A DNA stretch of 64,000 nucleotides from Siphonodentalium dalli (lineage: Eukaryota > Mollusca > Scaphopoda > Gadilida > Siphonodentaliidae), in the NCBI GenBank assembly GCA_032622095.1, contig CP136068.1:188907309-188971308 (forward strand), read 5' to 3'. Below the pieces are notes generated by a model. It saw nothing but the letters and a program-made list of their open reading frames with translations. It did not search any database and was not told the DNA's origin. Positions 14,701 to 29,800 of the stretch are shown here, in pieces. Both the position numbers and the translations under genes were made by a program. Each line of letters starts with the position of its first letter. The stretch's first letter is position 1.

Positions 14701-17394
14701 TATATAGTCAACCACAAGCCATGTATTATATATAGTCAACCACAAGCCATGTATTATATATAGTCAACCACAAGCCATGTATTATATATACATATAGTCA
14801 ACCACAAGCCATGCATTATATATAGTCAACCACAAGCCATGTATTATATATAGTCAACCACAAGCCATGTATTATATATAGTCAACCACAAGCCATGTAT
14901 TACCTATAGTCAACCACAAACCATGTATTATATATAGTCAACCACAAGCCATGCATTATATATAGTCAACCACAAGCCATGTATTATCTATAGTCAACCA
15001 CAAACCATGTATTATATATAGTCATCCACAAGCCATGTATTATATATAGTCAACCACAAGCCATGTATTATATATAGTCAACCACAAGCCATGTATTATA
15101 TATACATATAGTCAACCACAAGCCATGTATTATATATAGTCAACCACAAGCCATGTATTATATATAGTCAACCACAAGCCATGCATTATATATACATATA
15201 GTCAACCACAAGCCATGTATTATATATAGTCAACCACAATCCATGTATTATCTATACATATAGTCAACCACAAGCCATGTATTATATATAGTCAACCACA
15301 AGCCATGTATTATCTATAGTCAACCACAAACCATGTATTATATATAGTCATCCACAAGCCATGTATTATATATAGTCAACCACAAGCCATGTATTATATA
15401 TAGTCGACCACAAGCCATGTATTATATATACATATAGTCAACCACAAGCCATGTATTATATATAGTCAACCACAAACCATGTATTATCTATAGTCATCCA
15501 CAAGCCATGTATTATCTATAGTCAACCACAAGCCATGTATTATATATAGTCAACCACAAACCATGTATTATATATAGTCAACCACAAACCATGTATTATA
15601 TATAGTCAACCACAAGCCATGTATTATATATAGTCAACCACAAGCCATGTATTATATATAGTCAACCACAAGCCATGTATTATATATACATATAGTCAAC
15701 CACAAGCCATGTATTATATATACATATAGTCAACCACAAGCCATGTATTATATATACATATAGTCAACCACAAGCCATGTATTATATATAGTCATCCACA
15801 AGCCATGTATTATATATAGTCAACCACAAGCCATGTATTATATATACATATAGTCAACCACAAGCCATGTATTATCTATAGTCAACCACAAGCCATGTAT
15901 TATATATACATATAGTCAACCACAAGCCATGTATTATATATAGTCGACCACAAGCCATGTATTATCTGTACATATAGTCAACCACAAGCCATGTATTATA
16001 TATACATATAGTCAACCACAAGCCATGTATTATATATAGTCAACCACAAGCCATGTATTACCTATAGTCGACCACAAGCCATGTATTATATATAGTCGAC
16101 CACAAGCCATGTATTATATATAGTCGACCACAAACCATGTATTATATATAGTCATCCACAAGCCATGTATTATATATAGTCGACCACAAGCCATGTATTA
16201 TATATAGTCGACCACAAGCCATGTATTATATATAGTCGACCACAAGCCATGTATTATATATAGTCGACCACAAGCCATGTATTATCTATAGTCAACCACA
16301 AGCCATGTATTATCTATAGTCAACCACAAACCATGTATTATATATAGTCATCCACAAGCCATGTATTATATATAGTCGACCACAAGCCATGTATTATATA
16401 TAGTCGACCACAAGCCATGTATTATATATAGTCGACCACAAGCCATGTATTATATATAGTCGACCACAAGCCATGTATTATCTATAGTCAACCACAAGCC
16501 ATGTATTATATATACATATAGTCAACCACAAGCCATGTATTATATATACATATAGTCAACCACAAGCCATGTATTATATATAGTCAACCACAAGCCATGT
16601 ATTATATATAGTCAACCACAAGCCATGTATTATATATAGTCGACCACAAGCCATGCATTATATATAGTCAACCACAAGCCATGTATTATATATAGTCAAC
16701 CACAAGCCATGTATTATATATAGTCAACCACAAGCCATGTATTATATATAGTCAACCACAAGCCATGCATTATATATAGTCAACCACAAGCCATGTATTA
16801 TATATAGTCAACCACAAGCCATGTATTATATATAGTCAACCACAAGCCATGCATTATATATAGTCAACCACAAGCCATGTATTATATATAGTCAACCACA
16901 AGCCATGTATTATATATAGTCAACCACAAGCCATGTATTATATATAGTCAACCACAAGCCATGCATTATATATAGTCAACCACAAGCCATGCATTATATA
17001 TAGTCAACCACAAGCCATGTATTATATATAGTCAACCACAAGCCATGCATTATATATAGTCAACCACAAGCCATGCATTATATATAGTCAACCACAAGCC
17101 ATGTATTATATATAGTCAACCACAAGCCATGTATTATATATAGTCTACCACAAGCCATGTATTATATATAGTCGACCACAAGCCATGTATTATATATAGT
17201 CAACCACAAGCCATGTATTATATATAGTCGACCACAAGCCATGTATTATATATACATATAGTCAACCACAAGCCATGTATTATCTATAGTCAACCACAAG
17301 CCATGTATTATATATAGTCGACCACAAGCCATGTATTATATATAGTCGACCACAAGCCATGTATTATATATAGTCAACCACAAGCCATGTATTA
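8716..17394 (+). repeat. Right arm of giant satellite inverted repeat
   Basis: This segment is the reverse-complement partner of 1-8687, with the same order of unit variants at both ends. It is about 8 bp shorter than the left arm, which fits net single-base insertions in the left arm. It continues without a visible break into the rest of the array after 17394, so it looks like the authentic copy. Confidence 0.88.
16151..16542 (+). repeat. Higher-order duplication, 196 bp period
   Basis: A block of seven 28 bp units (one GTCATCC unit, four GTCGACC units, then CTATA-type units) occurs at 16151 and again from 16347. The offset is 196 bp, exactly 7 x 28. The satellite therefore has local higher-order structure, as expected when unequal exchange or slippage copies multi-unit blocks. 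Confidence 0.8.
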
Positions 17395-17830
17395 TATATA
17401 CATATAGTCAACCACAAGCCATGTATTATCTATAGTCAACCACAAGCCATGTATTATATATACATATAGTCAACCACAAGCCATGTATTATATATAGTCT
17501 ACCACAAGCCATGTATTATATATAGTCAACCACAAGCCATGTATTATATATAGTCAACCACAAGCCATGTATTATATATAGTCAACCACAAGCCATGCAT
17601 TATATATAGTCAACCACAAGCCATGCATTATATATAGTCAACCACAAGCCATGTATTATATATAGTCAACCACAAGCCATGTATTATATATAGTCTACCA
17701 CAAGCCATGTATTATATATAGTCGACCACAAGCCATGTATTATATATAGTCAACCACAAGCCATGTATTATATATAGTCGACCACAAGCCATGTATTATA
17801 TATACATATAGTCAACCACAAGCCATGTAT
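17000..17830 (+). repeat. Higher-order duplication, 550 bp offset
   Basis: The variant string CATGCAT, CATGCAT, CATGTAT, CATGTAT, GTCTACC, GTCGACC, GTCAACC, GTCGACC, long unit appears around 17000-17280 and again around 17550-17830. The two GTCTACC units lie 550 bp apart. After the block the copies diverge, so it is a bounded duplication rather than a regular higher-order array. Confidence 0.75.
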
Positions 17831-20800
17831 TATATATAGTCAACCACAAGCCATGTATTATCTATAGTCAACCACAAACCATGTATTATATATAGTCATC
17901 CACAAGCCATGTATTATATATAGTCGACCACAAGCCATGTATTATATATAGTCGACCACAAGCCATGTATTATATATAGTCAACCACAAGCCATGTATTA
18001 TATATACATATAGTCAACCACAAGCCATGTATTATATATAGTCGACCACAAGCCATGTATTATATATAGTCGACCACAAGCCATGTATTATATATAGTCG
18101 ACCACAAGCCATGTATTATATATAGTCAACCTCAAGCCATGTATTATATATAGTCGACCACAAGCCATGTATTATATATAGTCGACCACAAGCCATGTAT
18201 TATATATAGTCGACCACAAGCCATGTATTATATATAGTCTACCACAAGCCATGCATTATATATAGTCAACCACAAGCCATGTATTATATATAGTCAACCA
18301 CAAGCCATGCATTACATATAGTCAACCACAATCCATGTATTATATATACATATAGTCAACCACAAGCCATGTATTATATATAGTCAACCACAAGCCATGT
18401 ATTACCTATAGTCAACCACAAGCCATGTATTATCTGTACATATAGTCAACCACAAGCCATGTATTATATATACCTATAGTCGACCACAAGCCATGTATTA
18501 TATATAGTCAACCACAAGCCATGTATTATATATAGTCAACCACAAGCCATGTATTATATATACATATAGTCAACCACAATCCATGTATTATATATACATA
18601 TAGTCAACCACAAGCCATGTATTATATATAGTCAACCACAAGCCATGTATTACATATACATATAGTCAACCACAAGCCATGTATTATCTATAGTCAACCA
18701 CAAGCCATGTATTACCTATAGTCAACCACAAGCCATGTATTATATATAGTCAACCACAAGCCATGTATTATATATAGTCAACCACAAGCCATGTATTATA
18801 TATACATATAGTCAACCACAAGCCATGTATTATCTATAGTCAACCACAAGCCATGTATTATATATAGTCGACCACAAGCCATGTATTATATATAGTCAAC
18901 CACAAGCCATGTATTATATATACATATAGTCAACCACAAGCCATGTATTATATATAGTCAACCACAAGCCATGTATTATATATAGTCAACCACAAGCCAT
19001 GCATTATATATAGTCAACCACAAGCCATGTATTATATATAGTCGACCACAAGCCATGTATTATATATACATATAGTCAACCACAAGCCATGTATTATCTA
19101 TAGTCAACCACAAGCCATGTATTATATATAGTCAACCACAAGCCATGTATTATATATACATATAGTCAACCACAATCCATGTATTATATATACATATAGT
19201 CAACCACAAGCCATGTATTATATATAGTCAACCACAAGCCATGTATTACATATACATATAGTCAACCACAAGCCATGTATTATCTATAGTCAACCACAAG
19301 CCATGTATTACCTATAGTCAACCACAAGCCATGTATTATATATACATATAGTCAACCACAAGCCATGTATTATATATACATATAGTCACCCACAAGCCAT
19401 GTATTATATATAGTCAACCACAAGCCATGTATTACCTATAGTCAACCACAAACCATGTATTATATATAGTCATCCACAAGCCATGTATTACCTATAGTCA
19501 ACCACAAGCCATGTATTACCTATAGTCAACCACAAGCCATGTATTACCTATAGTCAACCACAAACCATGTATTATATATAGTCAACCACAAGCCATGTAT
19601 TATATATACATATAGTCAACCACAAGCCATGTATTATATATACCTATAGTCGACCACAAGCCATGTATTATATATAGTCAACCACAAGCCATGTATTATA
19701 TATACCTATAGTCGACCACAAGCCATGTATTATATATAGTCAACCACAAGCCATGTATTATATATAGTCAACCACAAGCCATGTATTATATATAGTCATC
19801 CACAAGCCATGTATTATATATAGTCATCCACAAGCCATGTATTATATATAGTCAACCACAAGCCATGTATTATATATAGTCAACCACAAGCCATGTATTA
19901 TATATAGTCAACCACAAGCCATGTATTATATATAGTCAACCACAAGCCATGCATTATATATAGTCAACCACAAGCCATGTATTATATATAGTCAACCACA
20001 AGCCATGTATTATATATAGTCGACCACAAGCCATGTATTATATATAGTCAACCACAAGCCATGTATTATATATAGTCGACCACAAGCCATGTATTATATA
20101 TAGTCAACCACAAGCCATGTATTATATATAGTCAACCACAAGCCATGTATTATATATACATATAGTCAACCACAAGCCATGTATTACCTATAGTCAACCA
20201 CAAGCCATGTATTATATATAGTCGACCACAAGCCATGTATTATATATAGTCGACCACAAGCCATGTATTATATATAGTCAACCACAAGCCATGTATTATA
20301 TATAGTCGACCACAAGCCATGTATTATATATAGTCAACCACAAGCCATGTATTATATATAGTCAACCACAAGCCATGTATTACCTATAGTCAACCACAAG
20401 CCATGTATTATATATAGTCAACCACAAGCCATGTATTATATATACATATAGTCAACCACAAGCCATGTATTATATATAGTCAACCACAAGCCATGTATTA
20501 TATATACATATAGTCAACCACAAGCCATGTATTACCTATAGTCAACCACATGCCATGTATTATATATACATATAGTCAACCACAAGCCATGTATTACATA
20601 TAGTCGACCACAAGCCATGTATTATATATACATATAGTCAACCACAAGCCATGTATTACCTATAGTCAACCACAAGCCATGTATTATATATAGTCAACCA
20701 CAAGCCATGTATTATATATAGTCGACCACAAGCCATGTATTATATATAGTCAACCACAAACCATGCATTATATATAGTCAACCACAAGCCATGTATTATA

Positions 20801-23800
20801 TATAGTCAACCACAAGCCATGTATTATATATACATATAGTCAACCACAAGCCATGTATTACCTATAGTCAACCACATGCCATGTATTATATATACATATA
20901 GTCAACCACAAGCCATGTATTACCTATAGTCAACCACAAGCCATGTATTATATATAGTCAACCACAAGCCATGTATTACATATAGTCAACCACAAGCCAT
21001 GTATTACCTATAGTCAACCACAAGCCATGCATTATATATAGTCAACCACAAGCCATGCATTATATATAGTCAACCACAAGCCATGCATTATCTATACGTA
21101 TAGTCAACCACAAACCATGTATTATATATACATATAGTCAACCACAAGCCATGTATTATCTATACATATAGTCAACCACAAGCCATGTATTATATATACA
21201 TATAGTCAACCACAAGCCATGTATTATATATAGTCAACCACAAGCCATGTATTATCTATAGTCAACCACAAACCATGTATTATATATACATATAGTCAAC
21301 CACAAGCCATGTATTATATATACATATAGTCGACCACAAGCCATGTATTACCTATAGTCAACCACAAGCCATGTATTATATATAGTCAACCACAAGCCAT
21401 GTATTATATATACATATAGTCAACCACAAGCCATGTATTATATATAGTCAACCACAAGCCATGTATTATATATAGTCAACCACAAGCCATGTATTATATA
21501 TACATATAGTCAACCACAAGCCATGTATTATATATACATATAGTCAACCACAAGCCATGTATTATATATAGTCAACCACAAGCCATGTATTATATATAGT
21601 CAACCACAAGCCATGTATTATATATAGTCAACCACAAGCCATGTATTATATATACATATAGTCAACCACAAGCCATGTATTATATATAGTCAACCACAAG
21701 CCATGTATTATATATACATATAGTCTACCACAAGCCATGTATTATATATACATATAGTCAACCACAAGCCATGTATTATATATACATATAGTCAACCACA
21801 AGCCATGTATTATATATAGTCAACCACAAGCCATGTATTATATATAGTCAACCACAAGCCATGTATTATCTATATATATAGTCAACCACAAGCCATGTAT
21901 TACCTATAGTCGACCACAAGCCATGTATTATATATAGTCGACCACAAGCCATGTATTATATATAGTCAACCACAAGCCATGTATTATATATACATATAGT
22001 CAACCACAAGCCATGTATTATATATAGTCAACCACAAGCCATGTATTATCTATAGTCAACCACAAGCCATGTATTATATATACATATAGTCAACCACAAG
22101 CCATGTATTACCTATAGTCAACCACAAGCCATGTATTACATATAGTCAACCACAAGCCATGTATTATCTATACATATAGTCAACCACAAGCCATGTATTA
22201 TATATAGTCAACCACAAGCCATGTATTATATATAGTCAACCACAAACCATGTATTATATATAGTCAACCACAAGCCATGTATTATATATACATATAGTCA
22301 ACCACAAGCCATGTATTACATATAGTCAACCACAAACCATGTATTATCTATACATATAGTCAACCACAAGCCATGTATTATATATAGTCGACCACAAGCC
22401 ATGTATTATATATAGTCAACCACAAACCATGTATTATATATAGTCAACCACAAGCCATGTATTATATATACATATAGTCAACCACAAGCCATGTATTATA
22501 TATAGTCAACCACAAGCCATGTATTATATATAGTCAACCACAAGCCATGTATTATATATAGTCATCCACAAGCCATGTATTATATATACATATAGTCAAC
22601 CACAAACCATGCATTATATATACATATAGTCATCCACAAGCCATGTATTATATATACATATAGTCAACCACAAGCCATGTATTATATATAGTCATCCACA
22701 AGCCATGTATTATATATAGTCAACCACAAGCCATGTATTATATATAGTCAACCACAAGCCATGTATTATATATAGTCAACCACAAGCCATGTATTATATA
22801 TAGTCAACCACAAGCCATGTATTATATATAGTCAACCACAAGCCATGTATTATATATACATATAGTCAACCACAAGCCATGTATTACCTATAGTCGACCA
22901 CAAACCATGTATTATATATACATATAGTCAACCACAAGCCATGCATTATATATAGTCAACCACAAGCCATGTATTATATATAGTCAACCACAAGCCATGT
23001 ATTATCTATAGTCAACCACAAGCCATGTATTATATATACATATAGTCAACCACAAGCCATGTATTATATATAGTCGACCACAAGCCATGTATTATCTATA
23101 GTCAACCACAAGCCATGTATTATATATACATATAGTCAACCACAAGCCATGTATTATCTATATATATAGTCAACCACAATCCATGTATTATATATAGTCA
23201 ACCACAAGCCATGTATTATATATAGTCATCCACAAGCCATGTATTACCTATAGTCGACCACAAACCATGTATTATATATAGTCAACCACAAGCCATGTAT
23301 TATATATACATATAGTCAACCACAAGCCATGTATTATATATACATATAGTCAACCACAAGCCATGTATTATATATACATATAGTCAACCACAAGCCATGT
23401 ATTATCTATAGTCAACCACAAGCCATGTATTATATATAGTCAACCACAAACCATGTATTATATATACATATAGTCAACCACAAGCCATGTATTATATATA
23501 CATATAGTCAACCACAAGCCATGTATTATATATACATATAGTCAACCACAAGCCATGTATTACCTATAGTCGACCACAAACCATGTATTATATATAGTCA
23601 ACCACAAGCCATGTATTATATATAGTCGACCACAAGCCATGTATTATATATAGTCAACCACAAGCCATGTATTATATATAGTCAACCACAAGCCATGTAT
23701 TATATATACATATAGTCAACCACAAGCCATGTATTATATATACATATAGTCAACCACAAGCCATGTATTATATATACATATAGTCAACCACAAGCCATGT

Positions 23801-26800
23801 ATTATATATAGTCAACCACAAGCCATGTATTATATATAGTCAACCACAAGCCATGTATTATATATAGTCAACCACAAGCCATGTATTATATATACATATA
23901 GTCAACCACAAGCCATGTATTATATATAGTCAACCACAAGCCATGTATTATATATAGTCAACCACAAACCATGTATTATATATACATATAGTCAACCACA
24001 AGCCATGTATTATATATACATATAGTCAACCACAAGCCATGTATTATATATACATATAGTCAACCACAAGCCATGTATTATATATACATATAGTCAACCA
24101 CAAGCCATGTATTATATATAGTCAACCACAAGCCATGTATTATATATAGTCAACCACAAACCATGTATTATATATACATATAGTCAACCACAAGCCATGT
24201 ATTATATATACATATAGTCAACCACAAGCCATGTATTATATATACATATAGTCAACCACAAGCCATGTATTATATATAGTCAACCACAAGCCATGTATTA
24301 TATATAGTCAACCACAAGCCATGTATTATATATACATATAGTCAACCACAAGCCATGTATTATCTATACATATAGTCAACCACAAGCCATGTATTATATA
24401 TACATATAGTCAACCACAAGCCATGTATTATATATAGTCAACCACAAGCCATGTATTATATATACATATAGTCAACCACAAGCCATGTATTATATATACG
24501 TATAGTCAACCACAAGCCATGTATTATATATACATATAGTCAACCACAAGCCATGTATTATATATAGTCATCCACAAGCCATGTATTATCTATAGTCAAC
24601 CACAAGCCATGTATTATATATACATATAGTCAACCACAAGCCATGTATTATATATACGTATAGTCAACCACAAGCCATGTATTACCTATAGTCAACCACA
24701 AGCCATGTATTATATATACATATAGTCAACCACAAGCCATGTATTATATATACATATAGTCAACCACAAGCCATGTATTATATATAGTCAACCACAAGCC
24801 ATGTATTATATATAGTCAACCACAAGCCATGTATTATATATACATATAGTCAACCACAAGCCATGTATTATATATACATATAGTCAACCACAAGCCATGT
24901 ATTATATATAGTCAACCACAAGCCATGTATTATCTATAGTCAACCACAAGCCATGTATTATATATAGTCAACCACAAGCCATGTATTATATATAGTCAAC
25001 CACAAGCCATGTATTATATATAGTCAACCACAAGCCATGTATTATATATAGTCGACCACAAGCCATGTATTATATATAGTCAACCACAAGCCATGTATTA
25101 TATATACATATAGTCAACCACAAGCCATGTATTATCTATAGTCAACCACAAACCATGTGTTATCTATAGTCAACCACAAGCCATGTATTATATATAGTCA
25201 ACCACAAACCATGTATTATCTATAGTCAACCACAAGCCATGTATTATATATACATATAGTCAACCACAAGCCATGTATTATCTATACATATAGTCAACCA
25301 CAAGCCATGTATTATATATAGTCAACCACAAGCCATGTATTATATATACATATAGTCAACCACAAGCCATGTATTATATATACATATAGTCAACCACAAG
25401 CCATGTATTATATATACGTATAGTCAACCACAAGCCATGTATTATATATAGTCAACCACAAGCCATGTGTTATCTATAGTCAACCACAAGCCATGTATTA
25501 TATATACATATAGTCAACCACAAGCCATGTATTATATATACATATAGTCAACCACAAGCCATGTATTATATATAGTCAACCACAAGCCATGTGTTATCTA
25601 TAGTCAACCACAAGCCATGTATTATATATAGTCAACCACAAACCATGTATTATATATAGTCAACCACAAGCCATGTATTATATATAGTCAACCACAAGCC
25701 ATGTATTATATATACATATAGTCAACCACAAGCCATGTATTATATATAGTCAACCACAAGCCATGTATTATATATACATATAGTCAACCACAAGCCATGT
25801 ATTATATATACATATAGTCAACCACAAGCCATGTATTATATATACATATAGTCAACCACAAGCCATGTATTATCTATACATATAGTCAACCACAAGCCAT
25901 GTATTATATATAGTCAACCACAAGCCATGTATTATATATACATATAGTCAACCACAAGCCATGTATTATATATACATATAGTCAACCACAAGCCATGTAT
26001 TATATATACATATAGTCAACCACAAGCCATGTATTATCTATACATATAGTCAACCACAAGCCATGTATTATATATACATATAGTCAACCACAAGCCATGT
26101 ATTATATATACATATAGTCAACCACAAGCCATGTATTATATATAGTCAACCACAAGCCATGTATTATATATAGTCAACCACAAGCCATGTATTATATATA
26201 CATATAGTCAACCACAAGCCATGTATTATATATAGTCAACCACAAGCCATGTATTATATATACATATAGTCAACCACAAGCCATGTATTATATATACATA
26301 TAGTCAACCACAAGCCATGTATTATATATAGTCAACCACAAGCCATGTATTATATATAGTCAACCACAAGCCATGTATTATATATACATATAGTCAACCA
26401 CAAGCCATGTATTATATATACATATAGTCAACCACAAGCCATGTATTATCTATAGTCAACCACAAGCCATGTATTATATATACATATAGTCAACCACAAG
26501 CCATGTATTATATATAGTCAACCACAAGCCATGTATTATATATACATATAGTCAACCACAAGCCATGTATTATATATACATATAGTCAACCACAAGCCAT
26601 GTATTATATATACATATAGTCAACCACAAGCCATGTATTATATATACATATAGTCAACCACAAGCCATGTATTATATATAGTCAACCACAAACCATGTAT
26701 TATATATACATATAGTCAACCACAAGCCATGTATTATATATAGTCAACCACAAGCCATGTATTATATATAGTCAACCACAAGCCATGTATTATATATAGT

Positions 26801-29800
26801 CAACCACAAGCCATGCATTATATATAGTCAACCACAAGCCATGCATTATATATACATATAGTCAACCACAAGCCATGTATTATATATACATATAGTCAAC
26901 CACAAGCCATGTATTATATATAGTCAACCACAAACCATGTATTATATATACATATAGTCAACCACAAGCCATGTATTATCTATAGTCGACCACAAGCCAT
27001 GCATTATCTATAGTCAACCACAAGCCATGTATTATATATAGTCGACCACAAGCCATGTATTATATATAGTCAACCACAAGCCATGTATTATATATAGTCA
27101 ACCACAAGCCATGTATTACCTATAGTCAACCACAAGCCATGTATTATATATATAGTCAACCACAAGCCATGTATTATATATAGTCAACCACAAGCCATGT
27201 ATTATATATAGTCAACCACAAGCCATGCATTATATATACATATAGTCAACCACAAGCCATGTATTATATATAGTCAACCACAAGCCATGCATTATATATA
27301 GTCGACCACAAGCCATGTATTATATATACATATAGTCAACCACAAGCCATGTATTATCTATAGTCAACCACAAGCCATGTATTATATATACATATAGTCA
27401 ACCACAAGCCATGTATTATCTATAGTCAACCACAAGCCATGTATTATATATAGTCAACCACAAGCCATGTATTATATATAGTCAACCACAAGCCATGTAT
27501 TATATATACGTATAGTCAACCACAAGCCATGTATTATCTATACATATAGTCAACCACAAGCCATGTATTATATATAGTCAACCACAAGCCATGTATTATA
27601 TATACGTATAGTCAACCACAAGCCATGTATTATATATACATATAGTCAACCACAAGCCATGTATTATATATACGTATAGTCAACCACAAGCCATGTATTA
27701 TATATACGTATAGTCAACCACAAGCCATGTATTATATATACATATAGTCAACCACAAGCCATGTATTATATATACATATAGTCAACCACAAGCCATGTAT
27801 TATATATACATATAGTCAACCACAAGCCATGTATTATATATACGTATAGTCAACCACAAGCCATGTATTATATATACATATAGTCAACCACAAGCCATGT
27901 ATTATATATACATATAGTCAACCACAAGCCATGTATTATATATACATATAGTCATCCACAAACCATGTATTATATATACATATAGTCAACCACAAGCCAT
28001 GTATTATCTATATATATAGTCAACCACAAACCATGTATTATCTATAGTCAACCACAAGCCATGTATTATATATAGTCAACCACAAGCCATGTATTATATA
28101 TAGTCAACCACAAGCCATGTATTATATATAGTCGACCACAAGCCATGTATTATATATACATATAGTCAACCACAAGCCATGTATTATATATAGTCAACCA
28201 CAAGCCATGTATTATATATAGTCAACCACAAGCCATGTATTATATATAGTCAACCACAAGCCATGTATTATATATACATATAGTCAACCACAAGCCATGT
28301 ATTACCTATAGTCAACCACAAGCCATGTATTATACATATATATAGTCAACCACAAGCCATGTATTATATATAGTCAACCACAAGCCATGTATTATATATA
28401 GTCAACCACAAACCATGTATTATATATACATATAGTCAACCACAAGCCATGTATTATATATACATATAGTCATCCACAAACCATGTATTATCTATAGTCA
28501 ACCACAAGCCATGTATTATATATATATATAGTCAACCACAAACCATGTATTATATATACATATAGTCAACCACAAACCATGTATTATCTATAGTCAACCA
28601 CAAGCCATGTATTATATATATATATAGTCAACCACAAGCCATGTATTATCTATAGTCAACCACAAGCCATGTATTATATATATATATAGTCAACCACAAA
28701 CCATGTATTATATATACATATAGTCAACCACAAACCATGTATTATCTATAGTCAACCACAAGCCATGTATTATATATATATATAGTCAACCACAAGCCAT
28801 GTATTATATATAGTCAACCACAAGCCATGTATTATATATAGTCAACCACAAGCCATGTATTATATATACATATAGTCAACCACAAACCATGTATTATATA
28901 TACGTATAGTCAACCACAAGCCATGTATTATATATAGTCAACCACAAGCCATGCATTATATATAGTCAACCACAAGCCATGTATTATCTATAGTCAACCA
29001 CAAGCCATGTATTATATATACATATAGTCAACCACAAGCCATGTATTATATATAGTCAACCACAAGCCATGTATTACCTATAGTCATCCACAAGCCATGT
29101 ATTATATATACATATAGTCAACCACAAGCCATGTATTATATATAGTCAACCACAAGCCATGTATTATATATACATATAGTCAACCACAAGCCATGCATTA
29201 TATATACATATAGTCAACCACAAACCATGTATTATATATACATATAGTCAACCACAAGCCATGTATTATCTATAGTCAACCACATGCCATGTATTATATA
29301 TACATATAGTCAACCACAAACCATGTATTATATATACATATAGTCATCCACAAGCCATGTATTATATATAGTCAACCACAAGCCATGTATTATATATACA
29401 TATAGTCAACCACAAGCCATGTATTACCTATAGTCAACCACAATCCATGTATTATATATACATATAGTCAACCACAAGCCATGTATTATATATAGTCAAC
29501 CACAAGCCATGTATTATATATACATATAGTCAACCACAAGCCATGTATTATATATAGTCAACCACAAGCCATGTATTATCTATAGTCAACCACAAGCCAT
29601 GTATTATCTATAGTCAACCACAAGCCATGTATTATATATAGTCTACCACAAGCCATGCATTATATATACATATAGTCAACCACAAGCCATGTATTATATA
29701 TAGTCAACCACAAGCCATGTATTATCTATAGTCAACCACAAGCCATGTATTATATATACATATAGTCAACCTCAAGCCATGTATTATCTATAGTCAACCT

